Assembly: GCA_964483405.1 (NCBI GenBank) | Contig: CAZABC010000009.1 | Span: forward strand, 12,034 to 76,033 | Source of the DNA: CAZABC01 sp964483405 | GTDB lineage: Bacteria > Chloroflexota > Limnocylindria > Limnocylindrales > CSP1-4 | Direction of reading: 5' to 3' | Length of the DNA stretch: 64,000 bases | Part shown: positions 10,836 through 19,656 of the stretch, one piece after another | Position numbering within the stretch: position 1 is the first letter of the stretch | Layout: each line of letters begins with the position of its first letter | Notes under the pieces: model-generated | What the model saw: the letters and a program-made list of their open reading frames with translations, nothing else | Told to the model about the DNA's origin: nothing | Database searches by the model: none | Position numbers and translations under genes: made by a program

Positions 10836-10841
10836 TATGAT
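10836..10841 (+). promoter_or_regulatory. -10 hexamer of the BMP importer operon
   Basis: TATGAT about 90 bases before the ATG at 10931. The start itself has a strong site (GGAGGAGCAGG), so this message has a leader. Nothing else is evident in 10645-10930. Confidence 0.45.
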
Positions 10842-10930
10842 GGCGGCCGGGCCACCGGCGACCAGCGGCGCCCACCGCGCCGCGTCGACCCGGTGCGCGA
10901 TCGTGCGTCCCGCGATGGAGGAGGAGCAGG

Positions 10931-12169
10931 ATGATCAGCCGATCCGCCCGGCTGCTGGCGTTGCTCATGGTCGGATCCCTTGCCCTGGGGGCCTGTGGCC
11001 AAGGGGGCGCGTCCCCATCCGCCGAAGGCTGCACGGCCGGTGCGGCCTCGGGCACCCAGATCCCGGAGACCGAGGAGGGCAAGTTCAACGTCGCGATGGT
11101 CCTCATCGGACCGCACGACGACGGCGGCTGGAGCCAGGCCCACTACGAGGGCCTCATCTACGTCTGCGAGAACGTCGACGAGACGCACGTCGCCTACATC
11201 GAGAACGTGCCCGAGGGCGCCGACTCCGAGCAGGTCTTCCGGTCCCTCGCCCGCAAGGGCTTCGACTTCATCATCGGCACGTCGTTCGGCTACATGGACC
11301 CGATGGAGACGGTCGCCGGCGAGTTCCCGGAGCAGACCTTCCTCCACCTGACGGGCTACAAGAGCAACGGCACGAACTTCGGCAACTTCTTCGGCGCGAT
11401 GGAGGACTTCAAGTACCTCGCCGGCATGCTGGCCGGGTCGCGGGCGAAGCTCGACGGCAATCCGAAGATCGGCTACATGGCGACGTTCCCGATCCCCGAG
11501 GAGCTCCGCCTCGGCAACGCGATCATGCGCGGCGTCAAGCGGACCTGCCCCGAGTGCACGATGGACGTCGTGTTCATCAACACGTGGCACGACCCGATCA
11601 AGGAGAAGGCCGGCGCGGCCGCGCTCTTCGACGCCGGTGCCCAGGTCGTCTTCACCGGGGCCGACACCGGGGCCGTGGCGGACGTCGCCCAGGAGAAGGG
11701 CAAGTGGGGCGTCACCTACGACCACCCCGCCTCCTGCAAGGTCGACCGCTGCCTGACCGCGCCGTACTGGATCTGGGGTCCCGAATACGCCCGCATCGCC
11801 GAGTCGGTCAAGGCGGGCACGTACACGGCCGGCTACGAGTACTTCGACGCGAACGCGAAGGCGATGGGCCTCCTCGGCTTCATGGAGGGCGAGACGCCCC
11901 GGATGGGAGTCCAGGACCTGCCCGAGGCCGACGTCCAGCTCGTCAGGGACACCCTCGCCGACATGCTCGCGAGCGGCACCGCCCGGTTCGACATCGTGTT
12001 CGCCGGGCCGATCGTCGACAACACCGGCAAGGAGCTGGTCCCGGCCGGCGAGACGCTCGAGCAGAGCGACCTCGACCAGTTCCCGCCGCCCGCCGGCGGG
12101 TGCACCGGCGTCTGCATGTACTGGTGGAACGAGGGCATCACCGCCGAGCTGCCCGACATCAGCAACTGA
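10931..12169 (+). CDS. BMP-family substrate-binding lipoprotein (nucleoside ABC importer)
   Basis: Extracytoplasmic binding lipoprotein of the Bmp/PnrA/BmpA family, which usually captures nucleosides. 412 residues. The signal peptide ends in the lipobox LGAC with C22 to be lipidated. The mature protein starts with a Ser/Gly-rich linker, then the family fold: FNVAMVLIGPHDDGGWSQAH (the D-GW block that contacts the base), GFDFIIGTSFGYMDP, GAMEDFKYLAGMLAG, and TGADTGAVADVAQEKGKWGV. Cysteine pairs near residues 200 and 260 and at the C-terminus suggest disulfides. Strong Shine-Dalgarno site. First gene of a four-gene importer, separated from the ATPase by a stem-loop. Confidence 0.93.
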   Translation: MISRSARLLALLMVGSLALGACGQGGASPSAEGCTAGAASGTQIPETEEGKFNVAMVLIGPHDDGGWSQAHYEGLIYVCENVDETHVAYIENVPEGADSEQVFRSLARKGFDFIIGTSFGYMDPMETVAGEFPEQTFLHLTGYKSNGTNFGNFFGAMEDFKYLAGMLAGSRAKLDGNPKIGYMATFPIPEELRLGNAIMRGVKRTCPECTMDVVFINTWHDPIKEKAGAAALFDAGAQVVFTGADTGAVADVAQEKGKWGVTYDHPASCKVDRCLTAPYWIWGPEYARIAESVKAGTYTAGYEYFDANAKAMGLLGFMEGETPRMGVQDLPEADVQLVRDTLADMLASGTARFDIVFAGPIVDNTGKELVPAGETLEQSDLDQFPPPAGGCTGVCMYWWNEGITAELPDISN

Positions 12170-12190
12170 CCATCGGCGACCGATGACCGT

Positions 12191-12223
12191 GGGGCCCGCG
12201 AGGACGACCGCCGAGCGGGCCCT
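12191..12223 (+). terminator. Intra-operon stem-loop after the binding protein
   Basis: GGGCCCGC / GCGGGCCC, 8 bp plus one closing G-T pair, with a 15-base loop and no T-run. It stands between binding protein and ATPase, a position where such structures commonly raise the ratio of binding protein to transporter. Confidence 0.5.
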
Positions 12224-12243
12224 TCGGCATCCATGAGGTCCAT

Positions 12244-13818
12244 GTGAGCGAGCCTGTCCCGCCGCTCGCGGTCGAGCTCCGCGGGATCGTCAAGCGCTTC
12301 CCCGGCGTCGTCGCCAACGACGGCGTCGACTTCGACCTGCGGGTCGGCGAGGTCCACGCCCTCCTCGGCGAGAACGGCGCCGGCAAGAGCACCCTCATGA
12401 ACATCCTCGACGGGCTCTACCAGCCCGACGGGGGCGAGATCCGGATCGAGGATCGGCCCGTCGCCTTCCGCTCGCCGCGCGACGCGATCGCGGCAGGGCT
12501 CGGGATGGTCCACCAGCACTTCACCCTCGTCGCGTCCCAGACGGTGACCGAGAACATCCTCATCGGGCTCGACCGGCCCCGGTTCCGGCTCGACATCGCC
12601 CGCTTCGACGACGAGATCGCCCGGCTCGCGGATGCCAACGGCCTGCGCGTCGACCCGCGGGCGAAGGTCTGGCAGCTCTCGGTCGGCGAGCAGCAGCGGG
12701 TCGAGATCCTGAAGGTCCTGTACCGCGGCGCGCGCGTCCTGATCATGGACGAGCCGACGGCCGTCCTCGCCCCGCAGGAGATCGACGACCTCTTCGCGAC
12801 GCTCCGGTCGATGACCGCGGCCGGCCGGAGCATCGTCTTCATCAGCCACAAGCTCGGCGAGGTCCTCGCGATCGCCGACCGGGTCACGGTCATGCGGCGC
12901 GGCCGGGTGACCGCGGCCGGCCTGCCGGCGGCGTCGGTGACCCGGGGCCAGCTGGCGACGCTCATGGTCGGCCGGGAGGTCCTCGAGAGCCTCGAACGCG
13001 TGGCGAGGCCGCCCGGGCCGGTCGTCCTGGCGGTCGAGGGCGTCGAGGCCGACGGCGACAAGGGCACCCGCGCGCTGCGGGGGGTCTCGCTCGAGGTCCG
13101 TGCCGGCGAGATCGTCGGCATCGCCGCCGTGGCCGGCAACGGGCAGAGCGAGCTCGCCCAGGTCATCACCGGCCTGCGATCCTGTCGGGGGCGGGTCGTC
13201 GTCGACGGCGAGGACGTCGCCAACCGGCCCGTGCGTCGGGCGATCGGCCACGGCGTCGCCCACGTGCCCGAGGACCGGACCGGCGTCGGCACGGCGCCGA
13301 ACCTCTCGCTCGTCGACAACCTCATCATGAAGCGCTATCGCGCCGCCCCGATCGCCCACGGCTGGGCCCTCGACATGGGCGCGGCACGCGGCGTGGCGAC
13401 CCGGCTGAAGGACGGCTACGACATCGCGGCGCCGTCGATCGACACGGAGGCCCGACTCCTCTCGGGCGGCAACCTCCAGCGGCTCATCCTCGCCCGCGAG
13501 ATCGAGTCGCAGCCGCGGTTGATGATCGCGGTCCAGCCGACACGCGGCCTCGACGTCGGCGCGATCGAGTCGACGCACCGGCTGCTGCTCGAGCGGCGGG
13601 CCGCCGGCGCGGCGATCCTCCTCATCTCCGAGGACCTCGACGAGATCCTGACCCTCTCGGACCGGGTCGCGGTCATGTACGAGGGACGCATCGCCGGCCT
13701 GTTCGATGCCGCCGAGGCCGACGTCGGCCGGATCGGCCTGCTGATGACCGGCGGTGGCGCGGAAGCGGCCTCGAGCGAGCCGGTCGCCGCGGCCGGTGGG
13801 ACCGGGGGCGTCGGGTGA
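12244..13818 (+). CDS. Nucleoside ABC transporter ATPase (YufO-like, two ATPase domains)
   Basis: Tandem ATP-binding subunit of a sugar/nucleoside importer. 524 residues from GTG at 12244. First domain: Walker A GENGAGKS (42-49), signature LSVGEQQ (145-151), Walker B LIMDEPT (166-172). Second domain: degenerate Walker A (GNGQSEL), signature LSGGN near 405-409, and AVQPTRGLD in place of a normal Walker B near 429. This asymmetric pattern, with one catalytic and one degenerate site, is typical of RbsA/YufO proteins. The next gene starts inside its stop (GTGA). Confidence 0.94.
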   Translation: MSEPVPPLAVELRGIVKRFPGVVANDGVDFDLRVGEVHALLGENGAGKSTLMNILDGLYQPDGGEIRIEDRPVAFRSPRDAIAAGLGMVHQHFTLVASQTVTENILIGLDRPRFRLDIARFDDEIARLADANGLRVDPRAKVWQLSVGEQQRVEILKVLYRGARVLIMDEPTAVLAPQEIDDLFATLRSMTAAGRSIVFISHKLGEVLAIADRVTVMRRGRVTAAGLPAASVTRGQLATLMVGREVLESLERVARPPGPVVLAVEGVEADGDKGTRALRGVSLEVRAGEIVGIAAVAGNGQSELAQVITGLRSCRGRVVVDGEDVANRPVRRAIGHGVAHVPEDRTGVGTAPNLSLVDNLIMKRYRAAPIAHGWALDMGAARGVATRLKDGYDIAAPSIDTEARLLSGGNLQRLILAREIESQPRLMIAVQPTRGLDVGAIESTHRLLLERRAAGAAILLISEDLDEILTLSDRVAVMYEGRIAGLFDAAEADVGRIGLLMTGGGAEAASSEPVAAAGGTGGVG

Positions 13819-14945
13819 GCGGCCCGCGGCTCGGCGTCGGGCTGCCGTACGACCTCCGCCTCGAGCCACGGCTCGACGCCCCGCGCTGGCTGTCGCCGGC
13901 GCTGACGGTCGGCGCCGTCGCCGTCGCGCTCGCGATCTCGGCGGTCATCCTCGCGTTCGTCGGCGCCGACCCGATCCGGGTCTACGTCCACATCCTCCGG
14001 TCGTCCTTCGGCAGCCTCGGCGTCCTGTCGGACACGCTCGTCAAGGCAACGCCGCTCATCCTCACCGGCCTTGCCTGCGCGCTCGCCTTCCGGATGCGGC
14101 TCTGGAACATCGGCGCCGAGGGCCAGCTCCTCCTCGGGGCCTGGGCGGCGAGCGCGGTCGTCCTCGTGCCGATCCTGCCGGCCGGGACCCCGGCCGTCGT
14201 CCTCCTGCCGGCGATGCTTGTCGCTGGGTTCCTCGGCGGCGCGGTGTGGGGGCTGATCCCGGGCATCCTCAAGGCCCGCTTCGGGGTGAACGAGATCATC
14301 GCCACCCTGATGCTCAACTACATCGCCTTCTCGTGGATCCAGTACTGGGTCTTCGGCCCGTGGACCGAGGGCGGCTTCCAGATGACGGAGCAGTTCCCGA
14401 TCGAGGCCTGGCTGCCCCGGCTCGACGACCTGGCCGAGGCGTACCCGGCGCTCGCCGGCCTGACGGTCCACGCCGGCTTCCTCGTCGCCCTGGCGGCGGC
14501 CGTCGTCGTCTGGTTCATCGTCGAGCGCAGCGCCTGGGGCTTCGAGATCCGGCTGATCGGGGACAACCCGCGCGCGGCGCAGTACGCGGGGATCCGGATC
14601 GCCCGGAACATCCTGCTCGTGTTCGCCGTGTCGGGTGGCCTCGCCGGGCTCGCCGGGATGGCCGAGATCTCGGGCGTCGTCCATCGGCTCCAGGACAACT
14701 TCTCGCCCGGCTACGGCTTCACCGCGATCATCGTCGCCTACCTCGCCAAGTTCCATCCGCTGCGGGTCGTGCCGGTCGCGATCCTCTTCGGGGCGTTGAT
14801 CCTCGCCGGTCGCGAGATCCAGCCATCCGGCGTCCCGGCGATGATCCAGGGGATCATCCTGTTCTGCCTCATCGCCAGCGAGGTCTTCCTCCGCTACCGG
14901 GTGAGCGTCGTCCGCCGGTCCACCGCGCCGGCGACGGGGTCGTAG
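13815..14945 (+). CDS. Nucleoside ABC transporter permease 1 (YufP-like)
   Basis: Membrane subunit of the BPD_transp_2 (LivM/RbsC) superfamily. 376 residues with about ten hydrophobic segments. Motifs: LWNIGAEGQLLLGAWAAS (about 96-113), the cytoplasmic coupling loop GDNPRAAQYAGIRI, and SGGLAGLAGMAEISG. Starts at a GTG overlapping the ATPase stop by 4 bases. It would pair with the second permease three bases downstream. Confidence 0.93.
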   Translation: MSGPRLGVGLPYDLRLEPRLDAPRWLSPALTVGAVAVALAISAVILAFVGADPIRVYVHILRSSFGSLGVLSDTLVKATPLILTGLACALAFRMRLWNIGAEGQLLLGAWAASAVVLVPILPAGTPAVVLLPAMLVAGFLGGAVWGLIPGILKARFGVNEIIATLMLNYIAFSWIQYWVFGPWTEGGFQMTEQFPIEAWLPRLDDLAEAYPALAGLTVHAGFLVALAAAVVVWFIVERSAWGFEIRLIGDNPRAAQYAGIRIARNILLVFAVSGGLAGLAGMAEISGVVHRLQDNFSPGYGFTAIIVAYLAKFHPLRVVPVAILFGALILAGREIQPSGVPAMIQGIILFCLIASEVFLRYRVSVVRRSTAPATGS

Positions 14946-14948
14946 GCC

Positions 14949-15917
14949 ATGGACCTCCAGCTCATCGCCGCCGCCGGGATCGCCACCGGGACGATCCTCC
15001 TGTTCGCCGCGATCGGCGAGATCCTCGCCGAGCGGTCGGGGGTCCTCAACCTCGGGGTCGAGGGGATGATGCTCATCGGCGCCGTCGTCGGCTACGCGAC
15101 CGCCGTGTCGACCGGCAACGCCTGGCTGGGGGTCGTCCTGGCGATGCTCGCCGGCGGGCTCCTCAGCCTCCTCCACGCGGTGGTGGCGATCCACTTCCGG
15201 GCCGACCAGGTCGTGTCCGGGCTCGCCCTGACCTTCCTCGGGACCGGGCTCGCCAGGGTCCTCGGCGAGGGGCTCTCGAAAGCCGGGGCGATCTCGCTGC
15301 TGCCGCGGTTCTCGATCCCGGTCCTCGCCGACATCCCGGTCCTCGGCCCGGTCGCCTTCACCGAGCAGAGCATCCTCGTGTATCTCGGCTACCTGCTGGT
15401 GCCGGCGACTTGGTACTACATCAACCGGACGCGGCCTGGGCTCCACCTCCGGGCCGTCGGCGAGGAGCCCGCGGCCGCCGACGCCCTCGGCGTCGGCGTC
15501 TACCGGCTCCGCTATGGATACGTCTTCGTCGGCGGGCTGCTCGCCGGCCTTGCCGGCGCGACGATCACCCTCGCGATCCAGCCGGGATGGTTCGGCGCGC
15601 TGACGGTCAACGGCCGCGGCTGGATCGCCATCGGGCTCGTCATCTTCGCCCAGTGGTCGCCGTTCCGGGCCGCCCTCGGCGCCTTCCTCTTCGGGGCGAT
15701 CGTCCAGCTGACCCTGTCGATGCAGCTGCCGGAGACGATCCTCGGCTTCCCGAACCCCTTCTTCGAGTACCACCCGAACACATTCTTCCTCGACATGCTG
15801 CCGTACGCCCTCGTGCTCGTCGCGCTCGTGCTCGGCTCACGAGAGGCGATGCGGAAGCGGATCGGGGCCCCGGCGGCGCTGGGGATCCCCTACGTCCGGG
15901 GCGAGCGCGGCCACTGA
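14949..15917 (+). CDS. Nucleoside ABC transporter permease 2 (YufQ-like)
   Basis: Second membrane subunit, BPD_transp_2 superfamily. 322 residues with about eight to nine segments. Family motifs: EILAERSGVLNLGVEGMML (the NLG-EG block, about 22-40), the coupling loop GEEPAAADALGVGVYRLRY, and GLLAGLAGATITL. ATG three bases after the previous stop. With binding protein, ATPase and first permease it completes a canonical importer. The nucleoside specificity is inferred from the BMP-family binding protein. Confidence 0.93.
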   Translation: MDLQLIAAAGIATGTILLFAAIGEILAERSGVLNLGVEGMMLIGAVVGYATAVSTGNAWLGVVLAMLAGGLLSLLHAVVAIHFRADQVVSGLALTFLGTGLARVLGEGLSKAGAISLLPRFSIPVLADIPVLGPVAFTEQSILVYLGYLLVPATWYYINRTRPGLHLRAVGEEPAAADALGVGVYRLRYGYVFVGGLLAGLAGATITLAIQPGWFGALTVNGRGWIAIGLVIFAQWSPFRAALGAFLFGAIVQLTLSMQLPETILGFPNPFFEYHPNTFFLDMLPYALVLVALVLGSREAMRKRIGAPAALGIPYVRGERGH

Positions 15918-15968
15918 CGGGGCTGGTCCGAAACCGGCCGCGATGCCGGATGCGATGCCGCGCGGTGG

Positions 15969-16403
15969 CTACCGGTCGGGCTCGGTCGGCTCGGGCCCGA
16001 GCAGCTCCATCTGGACGAACCCGCTCGTGTCGAACTCGAGCTGCCGCGGCTCGAACGGCGCGGCCGGCCCGTCGGCCCCGACCGGGGCGTACTCGATGAC
16101 GACCCGCTCGTCGCCCTGGACGAGGGTGTAGACGAGCAGCTGGTCGGGCCGGGTCTCGAACTCGAGGTGCTCGAACGAGTCGATGTTGATGCAGACCGAG
16201 ATCGGGGTGAAGTAGGTCGAGGCCTCGGGGTCGTCGAGGACGATCCGCTCGACCCAGCCCGTGCCGTGGGCGACGAGCTCGCGCCCGCGCAGGTAGCGGT
16301 AGGTGACGGTCTGCTTGAGGAGCGGACGGAGGAGGTGCTGGATGTCGGTCCGGCTCGTCACGACACCCCGGTTGACGAAGAACTTGGCGGGCGGGACGGA
16401 CAA
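15969..16403 (-). CDS. Conserved hypothetical protein
   Basis: 144 residues from TTG at 16403, chosen because AGGGGAG lies just upstream and further upstream the reading is low-complexity. No signal peptide or membrane segment. The sequence is a mix of strands (TVTYRYLRGRELVAHGTGW, QLLVYTLVQGDERVVIEYAP) that suggests a small beta-rich fold. No catalytic motif or family recognised. It lies between the importer (convergent) and coaX (divergent). A TACCAT hexamer at 16468-16473 is the probable -10. Confidence 0.65.
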   Translation of the reverse strand: MSVPPAKFFVNRGVVTSRTDIQHLLRPLLKQTVTYRYLRGRELVAHGTGWVERIVLDDPEASTYFTPISVCINIDSFEHLEFETRPDQLLVYTLVQGDERVVIEYAPVGADGPAAPFEPRQLEFDTSGFVQMELLGPEPTEPDR

Positions 16404-16467
16404 CGGGCGGCTCCCCTGCGACGCGGCTGACCGGGGCCGGCCCCATCGCGGGGCGGTCGACGGCCGG

Positions 16468-16473
16468 ATGGTA
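16468..16473 (-). promoter_or_regulatory. -10 hexamer for the 16403 gene
   Basis: TACCAT on the minus strand, followed by a leader of about 60 bases that ends in a Shine-Dalgarno-like AGGGGAG. Confidence 0.4.
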
Positions 16474-16531
16474 CGACACGGCGACCCGCGCCACAACGCC
16501 CCGGCCACGGCCTCGGGCTCCGGCGCGAGGC

Positions 16532-16537
16532 TATCAT
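16532..16537 (+). promoter_or_regulatory. -10 hexamer, leaderless-type start (coaX)
   Basis: TATCAT, 6 bases before GTG at 16544; no Shine-Dalgarno sequence. Confidence 0.6.
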
Positions 16538-16543
16538 CGACGG

Positions 16544-17356
16544 GTGCTCCTCGTCGTCGACATCGGCAACACGAACCTGACGACCGGCCTCGTCCGGGCC
16601 GGCCGCCTCGTCGCGACCCGGCGCGCCGCGAGCCACCCCCGGGCGACGGCCGACGAGCTCGAGGTCACCATTCGCGACCTCGTCGGCCTCGACGGCGCCC
16701 GGCTCGAGGAGGTCGACGGCATCGCCCTCGCCTCGGTCGTGCCGTCGCTGACCGCCGCGGTCGAGACCATCGCGGCGCGACACGACCGGCCGCTCATCGT
16801 GGCCTCGACGGGCACGGTCCCGCTCGCCGTCCGCGTCGACCGGCCGAACGAGGTCGGCGCCGACCGGCTCGTCAACGCCCTCGCGGCGAGTCGGCTGTAC
16901 GGCACGCCCGCGGTCGTCGTCGACTTCGGGACCGCGACGACGCTCGACTGCGTCGCCGCCGACGGGGCGTACGTCGGCGGGGCGATCGCGCCCGGGCTCG
17001 AGCTCGGGCTCGAGGCGCTCGCCGCCCGGACCGCCAAGCTGCCCCGGATCGAGCTGCGGGCCCCGGACCGGGCGATCGGCCGGGACACGATCTCGGCGAT
17101 GCAGGCCGGCACGATCTTCGGCTACCAGGCCCTCGCCTCGGGGCTGCTCGCCCGGGTCCGGGCCGAGCTCGCCGACGCCGCCGGGATCGAGCCGGCGGCC
17201 GTCCGGACGATCCTGACCGGCGGGCTCTCGGCCGCACCGTGGGCGCGCGGCGTCGCCGGCGTCGACGACATCGACCCGGACCTGACGCTCAAGGGCCTCG
17301 CCATCCTCCACGCCGAGGTGGCCGGCGGGGAGCCGCTCTCGCTCGACCTCCCATGA
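16544..17356 (+). CDS. coaX: Type III pantothenate kinase
   Basis: Phosphorylates pantothenate, the first step from pantothenate to CoA; the type III enzyme is not feedback-inhibited by CoA. 270 residues in the ASKHA fold. The phosphate loop DIGNTN is at 6-11, the substrate motif GADRLVN at 105-111, and DFGTATTLD at 127-135, followed by GGAIAPG. First gene of the coaX-coaBC-panB-panC operon. Its stop overlaps the coaBC start (ATGA). Confidence 0.96.
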   Translation: MLLVVDIGNTNLTTGLVRAGRLVATRRAASHPRATADELEVTIRDLVGLDGARLEEVDGIALASVVPSLTAAVETIAARHDRPLIVASTGTVPLAVRVDRPNEVGADRLVNALAASRLYGTPAVVVDFGTATTLDCVAADGAYVGGAIAPGLELGLEALAARTAKLPRIELRAPDRAIGRDTISAMQAGTIFGYQALASGLLARVRAELADAAGIEPAAVRTILTGGLSAAPWARGVAGVDDIDPDLTLKGLAILHAEVAGGEPLSLDLP

Positions 17357-18726
17357 GCGGCCCGCCCAGCGGCCCGCGCCGCCCCGGCGAGCGGCGGCTC
17401 GACGGCCGGCTCGTCGCGCTCGGCGTGACCGGCTCGATCGCGGCCTACAAGGCGGTCGAACTCGTCCGTGCCTTCCGGGCCGAGGGCGCCGAGGTCGTCG
17501 TCATGCTCACGCCGTCGGCGGCCCGCTTCGTCGCGCCGCTGACGCTCGCCGCGCTCTCGGGCCACCCGGTCCTCGGCGACGTCCTCGCGCTCGGGGGCGA
17601 CGGGCGGATCGGCCACATCGTCGTCGGCGACACGGCCGACGTCGTCGTCGTCGCCCCGGCGACCGCGCACTGGCTCGGCGCGATGGCCAACGGCCTCGCG
17701 GCCGACGAGGTCACCGCCGTCTGCCTCGCGACCGCGGCGCCCGTCGTCGTCGCGCCGGCGATGGACGGCGACATGTACCGCCACCCCGCGACGCAGGCCA
17801 ACGTCGCGCGGCTCCGCGACGGCTTCGGCTACGCCATCGTCGAGCCCGCGACCGGGCCGCTCGCGTCGGGCCAGGTCGGGGTCGGCCGCCTCGCCGAGCT
17901 GCCGGCGATCGTCGACGCGGCGGTCGCGGCCGTCGCCGGGCGGCCGGTCCGGGCGCCCGACCCGGCGGCGCGGCCGGGCCTGCTCGAGGGCGGACCGCGC
18001 GAGGGCGACCTCGAGGGGCGCCACGTCGTCGTCAGTGCCGGCGGGACCGCCGAGCCGATCGACCCGGTCCGGGTGATCGCCAACCGCTCGACGGGGAAGA
18101 TGGGGGTCGCGATCGCCGAGGCCGCCCTCGACCGCGGGGCGGCGGTCACCCTCGTCGTCGGATCCGTCACCGTGCCGCTCCCGGAGCGGGCCAGGGTCGT
18201 CCGCGCGGAGACGGCCGCCCGGATGCGCGACGCGGTCGTCGCGGCGACGCTCGGCGAGGGGACGGCGCCACCCGCCGACGCGCTGGTGATGGCCGCCGCC
18301 GTGGCCGACTTCCGGCCGGTCCGGGCGGCCGAGGCGAAGCTCGCCCGTGGCGGGTCGCTGTCGATCGAGCTCGAGCCGACGGAGGACATCCTCGCCGAGG
18401 TCGGCGCCCGCGCCTGCGCCGTCCGGCCGCGGCCGGTCCTCGTCGGGTTCGCCGCCGAGACCGGCTCGCTCGCCCGGGCGGCGGAGAAGCTCGCCCGGAA
18501 GGGCGTCGACCTGCTCGTCGCCAACGACGTCGCCGAGCCCGGCTCGGGCTTCGGGACCGACACGAACCGGGTGACCGTCCTCGCCCGCGATGGCTCCGCC
18601 GCGAGCTGGCCGCTCCTCCCCAAGCGCGAGGTCGCCGAGCGACTCCTCGACCGCGTCGCCGCGCTGCTGGACGCCCGCGACGCCGCCGGGCAGACTGGCC
18701 CGGAGCAGCCGGAGGCCCACCGATGA
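17353..18726 (+). CDS. coaBC: Bifunctional phosphopantothenoylcysteine synthetase/decarboxylase
   Basis: Joins cysteine to 4'-phosphopantothenate (CoaB) and decarboxylates the product (CoaC, FMN). 457 residues. CoaC half, about 1-200: GVTGSIAAYK for FMN, the catalytic-histidine context GRIGHIVVGDTADVVVVAP, and PAMDGDMY where E. coli has PAMN. The substrate-recognition flap reads PLASGQVGVGRL, with Ser where E. coli has the catalytic Cys. CoaB half, about 215-457: VVVSAGGTAEPIDPVR, NRSTGKMG, FAAETGS and ANDVAEPGSGFG. Both overlaps with neighbours are 4 bases (ATGA), implying coupled translation. Confidence 0.95.
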   Translation: MSGPPSGPRRPGERRLDGRLVALGVTGSIAAYKAVELVRAFRAEGAEVVVMLTPSAARFVAPLTLAALSGHPVLGDVLALGGDGRIGHIVVGDTADVVVVAPATAHWLGAMANGLAADEVTAVCLATAAPVVVAPAMDGDMYRHPATQANVARLRDGFGYAIVEPATGPLASGQVGVGRLAELPAIVDAAVAAVAGRPVRAPDPAARPGLLEGGPREGDLEGRHVVVSAGGTAEPIDPVRVIANRSTGKMGVAIAEAALDRGAAVTLVVGSVTVPLPERARVVRAETAARMRDAVVAATLGEGTAPPADALVMAAAVADFRPVRAAEAKLARGGSLSIELEPTEDILAEVGARACAVRPRPVLVGFAAETGSLARAAEKLARKGVDLLVANDVAEPGSGFGTDTNRVTVLARDGSAASWPLLPKREVAERLLDRVAALLDARDAAGQTGPEQPEAHR

Positions 18727-19652
18727 GCGCCGCCCCCTCGCCCGGACCGATGCCGGGGACCGTCAAGCGCCTGACCGTCGTCGACATCGCCAGGCTGTAC
18801 GCCGATGGGAGGCGGATCGCGATGGCGACGGCGTACGACTTCCCGACCGCCCGCCTGCTCGACGAGGCCGGGCTGCCGATGCTCCTCGTGGGCGACTCGG
18901 TCGGCCGGGCGATGCTCGGCTACGAGAACGAGATCCCGGTCACGATGGCCGACATGCTCCACCACACCCGGGCCGTCGTCCGCGGCGCGCGGCGGGCGCT
19001 CGTCGTCGGCGACATGCCGTTCCTGACGTACGCCACGCCGTCGGAGGCGCTCGACAACGCCGGCGCCTTCCTCCGCGACGGCGGCGCCCAGGCGGTCAAG
19101 ATCGAGGGCGGCGCCCGCTCCGCCCGGATCATCGAGACGCTCGTCAAGGCCGGCATCCCGGTCATGGGCCACATCGGCCTGACGCCGCAGTCGATCAACG
19201 CGATCGGCAAGGTCCGCGTCCAGGGCAAGAGCCGCGAGGGGGCCCGGGCCGTCCTCGCCGACGCGCAGGCGGTCGCCGAGGCCGGGGCCTTCGCCGTCGT
19301 CCTCGAGCTGCTGCCCGACCAGCTCGCCGCGGCGATCACCGAGCGGCTCCGGATCCCGACGATCGGCATCGGCGCCGGGCCGCACTGCAGCGGCCAGGTC
19401 CAGGTCGTGACCGACCTGCTCGGGCTCGATGCCTGGCAGCCGAAGCACGCCAAGCGCTACGCCGACCTCCGCGCGACGATCCTCGCCGCGGCGACCGCCT
19501 ATCGCGAGGAGGTCGAAGCCGGGTCCTTCCCGGGCGACGAGCAGACGGTCCGGATGGACGACGCGGTCCTCGACGAGGCCCTCGGGCGGGGAGCGCTCGA
19601 TCGGTCGGCCTCGATGCCGATCGGCGGGATCCCGCTCGACCGGGACCTCTAG
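18723..19652 (+). CDS. panB: 3-methyl-2-oxobutanoate hydroxymethyltransferase
   Basis: Adds a hydroxymethyl group from methylene-tetrahydrofolate to ketoisovalerate, giving ketopantoate. 309 residues in a TIM barrel. The Mg ligands match the family: D58 in VGDSVGR, D97 in VGDMPF and E128 in VKIEGG. The catalytic glutamate region VLELLPDQLAAAI and the substrate motif IPTIGIGAGPHCSGQVQV are present. The N-terminus has about ten extra residues before the usual start. Its ATG overlaps the coaBC stop by 4 bases. Confidence 0.96.
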   Translation: MSAAPSPGPMPGTVKRLTVVDIARLYADGRRIAMATAYDFPTARLLDEAGLPMLLVGDSVGRAMLGYENEIPVTMADMLHHTRAVVRGARRALVVGDMPFLTYATPSEALDNAGAFLRDGGAQAVKIEGGARSARIIETLVKAGIPVMGHIGLTPQSINAIGKVRVQGKSREGARAVLADAQAVAEAGAFAVVLELLPDQLAAAITERLRIPTIGIGAGPHCSGQVQVVTDLLGLDAWQPKHAKRYADLRATILAAATAYREEVEAGSFPGDEQTVRMDDAVLDEALGRGALDRSASMPIGGIPLDRDL

Positions 19653-19656
19653 GCCG

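Noticed and set aside
10645..10930. Possible riboswitch in the leader of the nucleoside importer
   Set aside because: I could not recognise a purine, preQ1 or other conserved core; the leader after the -10 at 10836 is short and GC-rich.
13416..15773. Long minus-strand open frame across the importer permeases
   Set aside because: Charged low-complexity shadow; both permeases on the plus strand are well supported.
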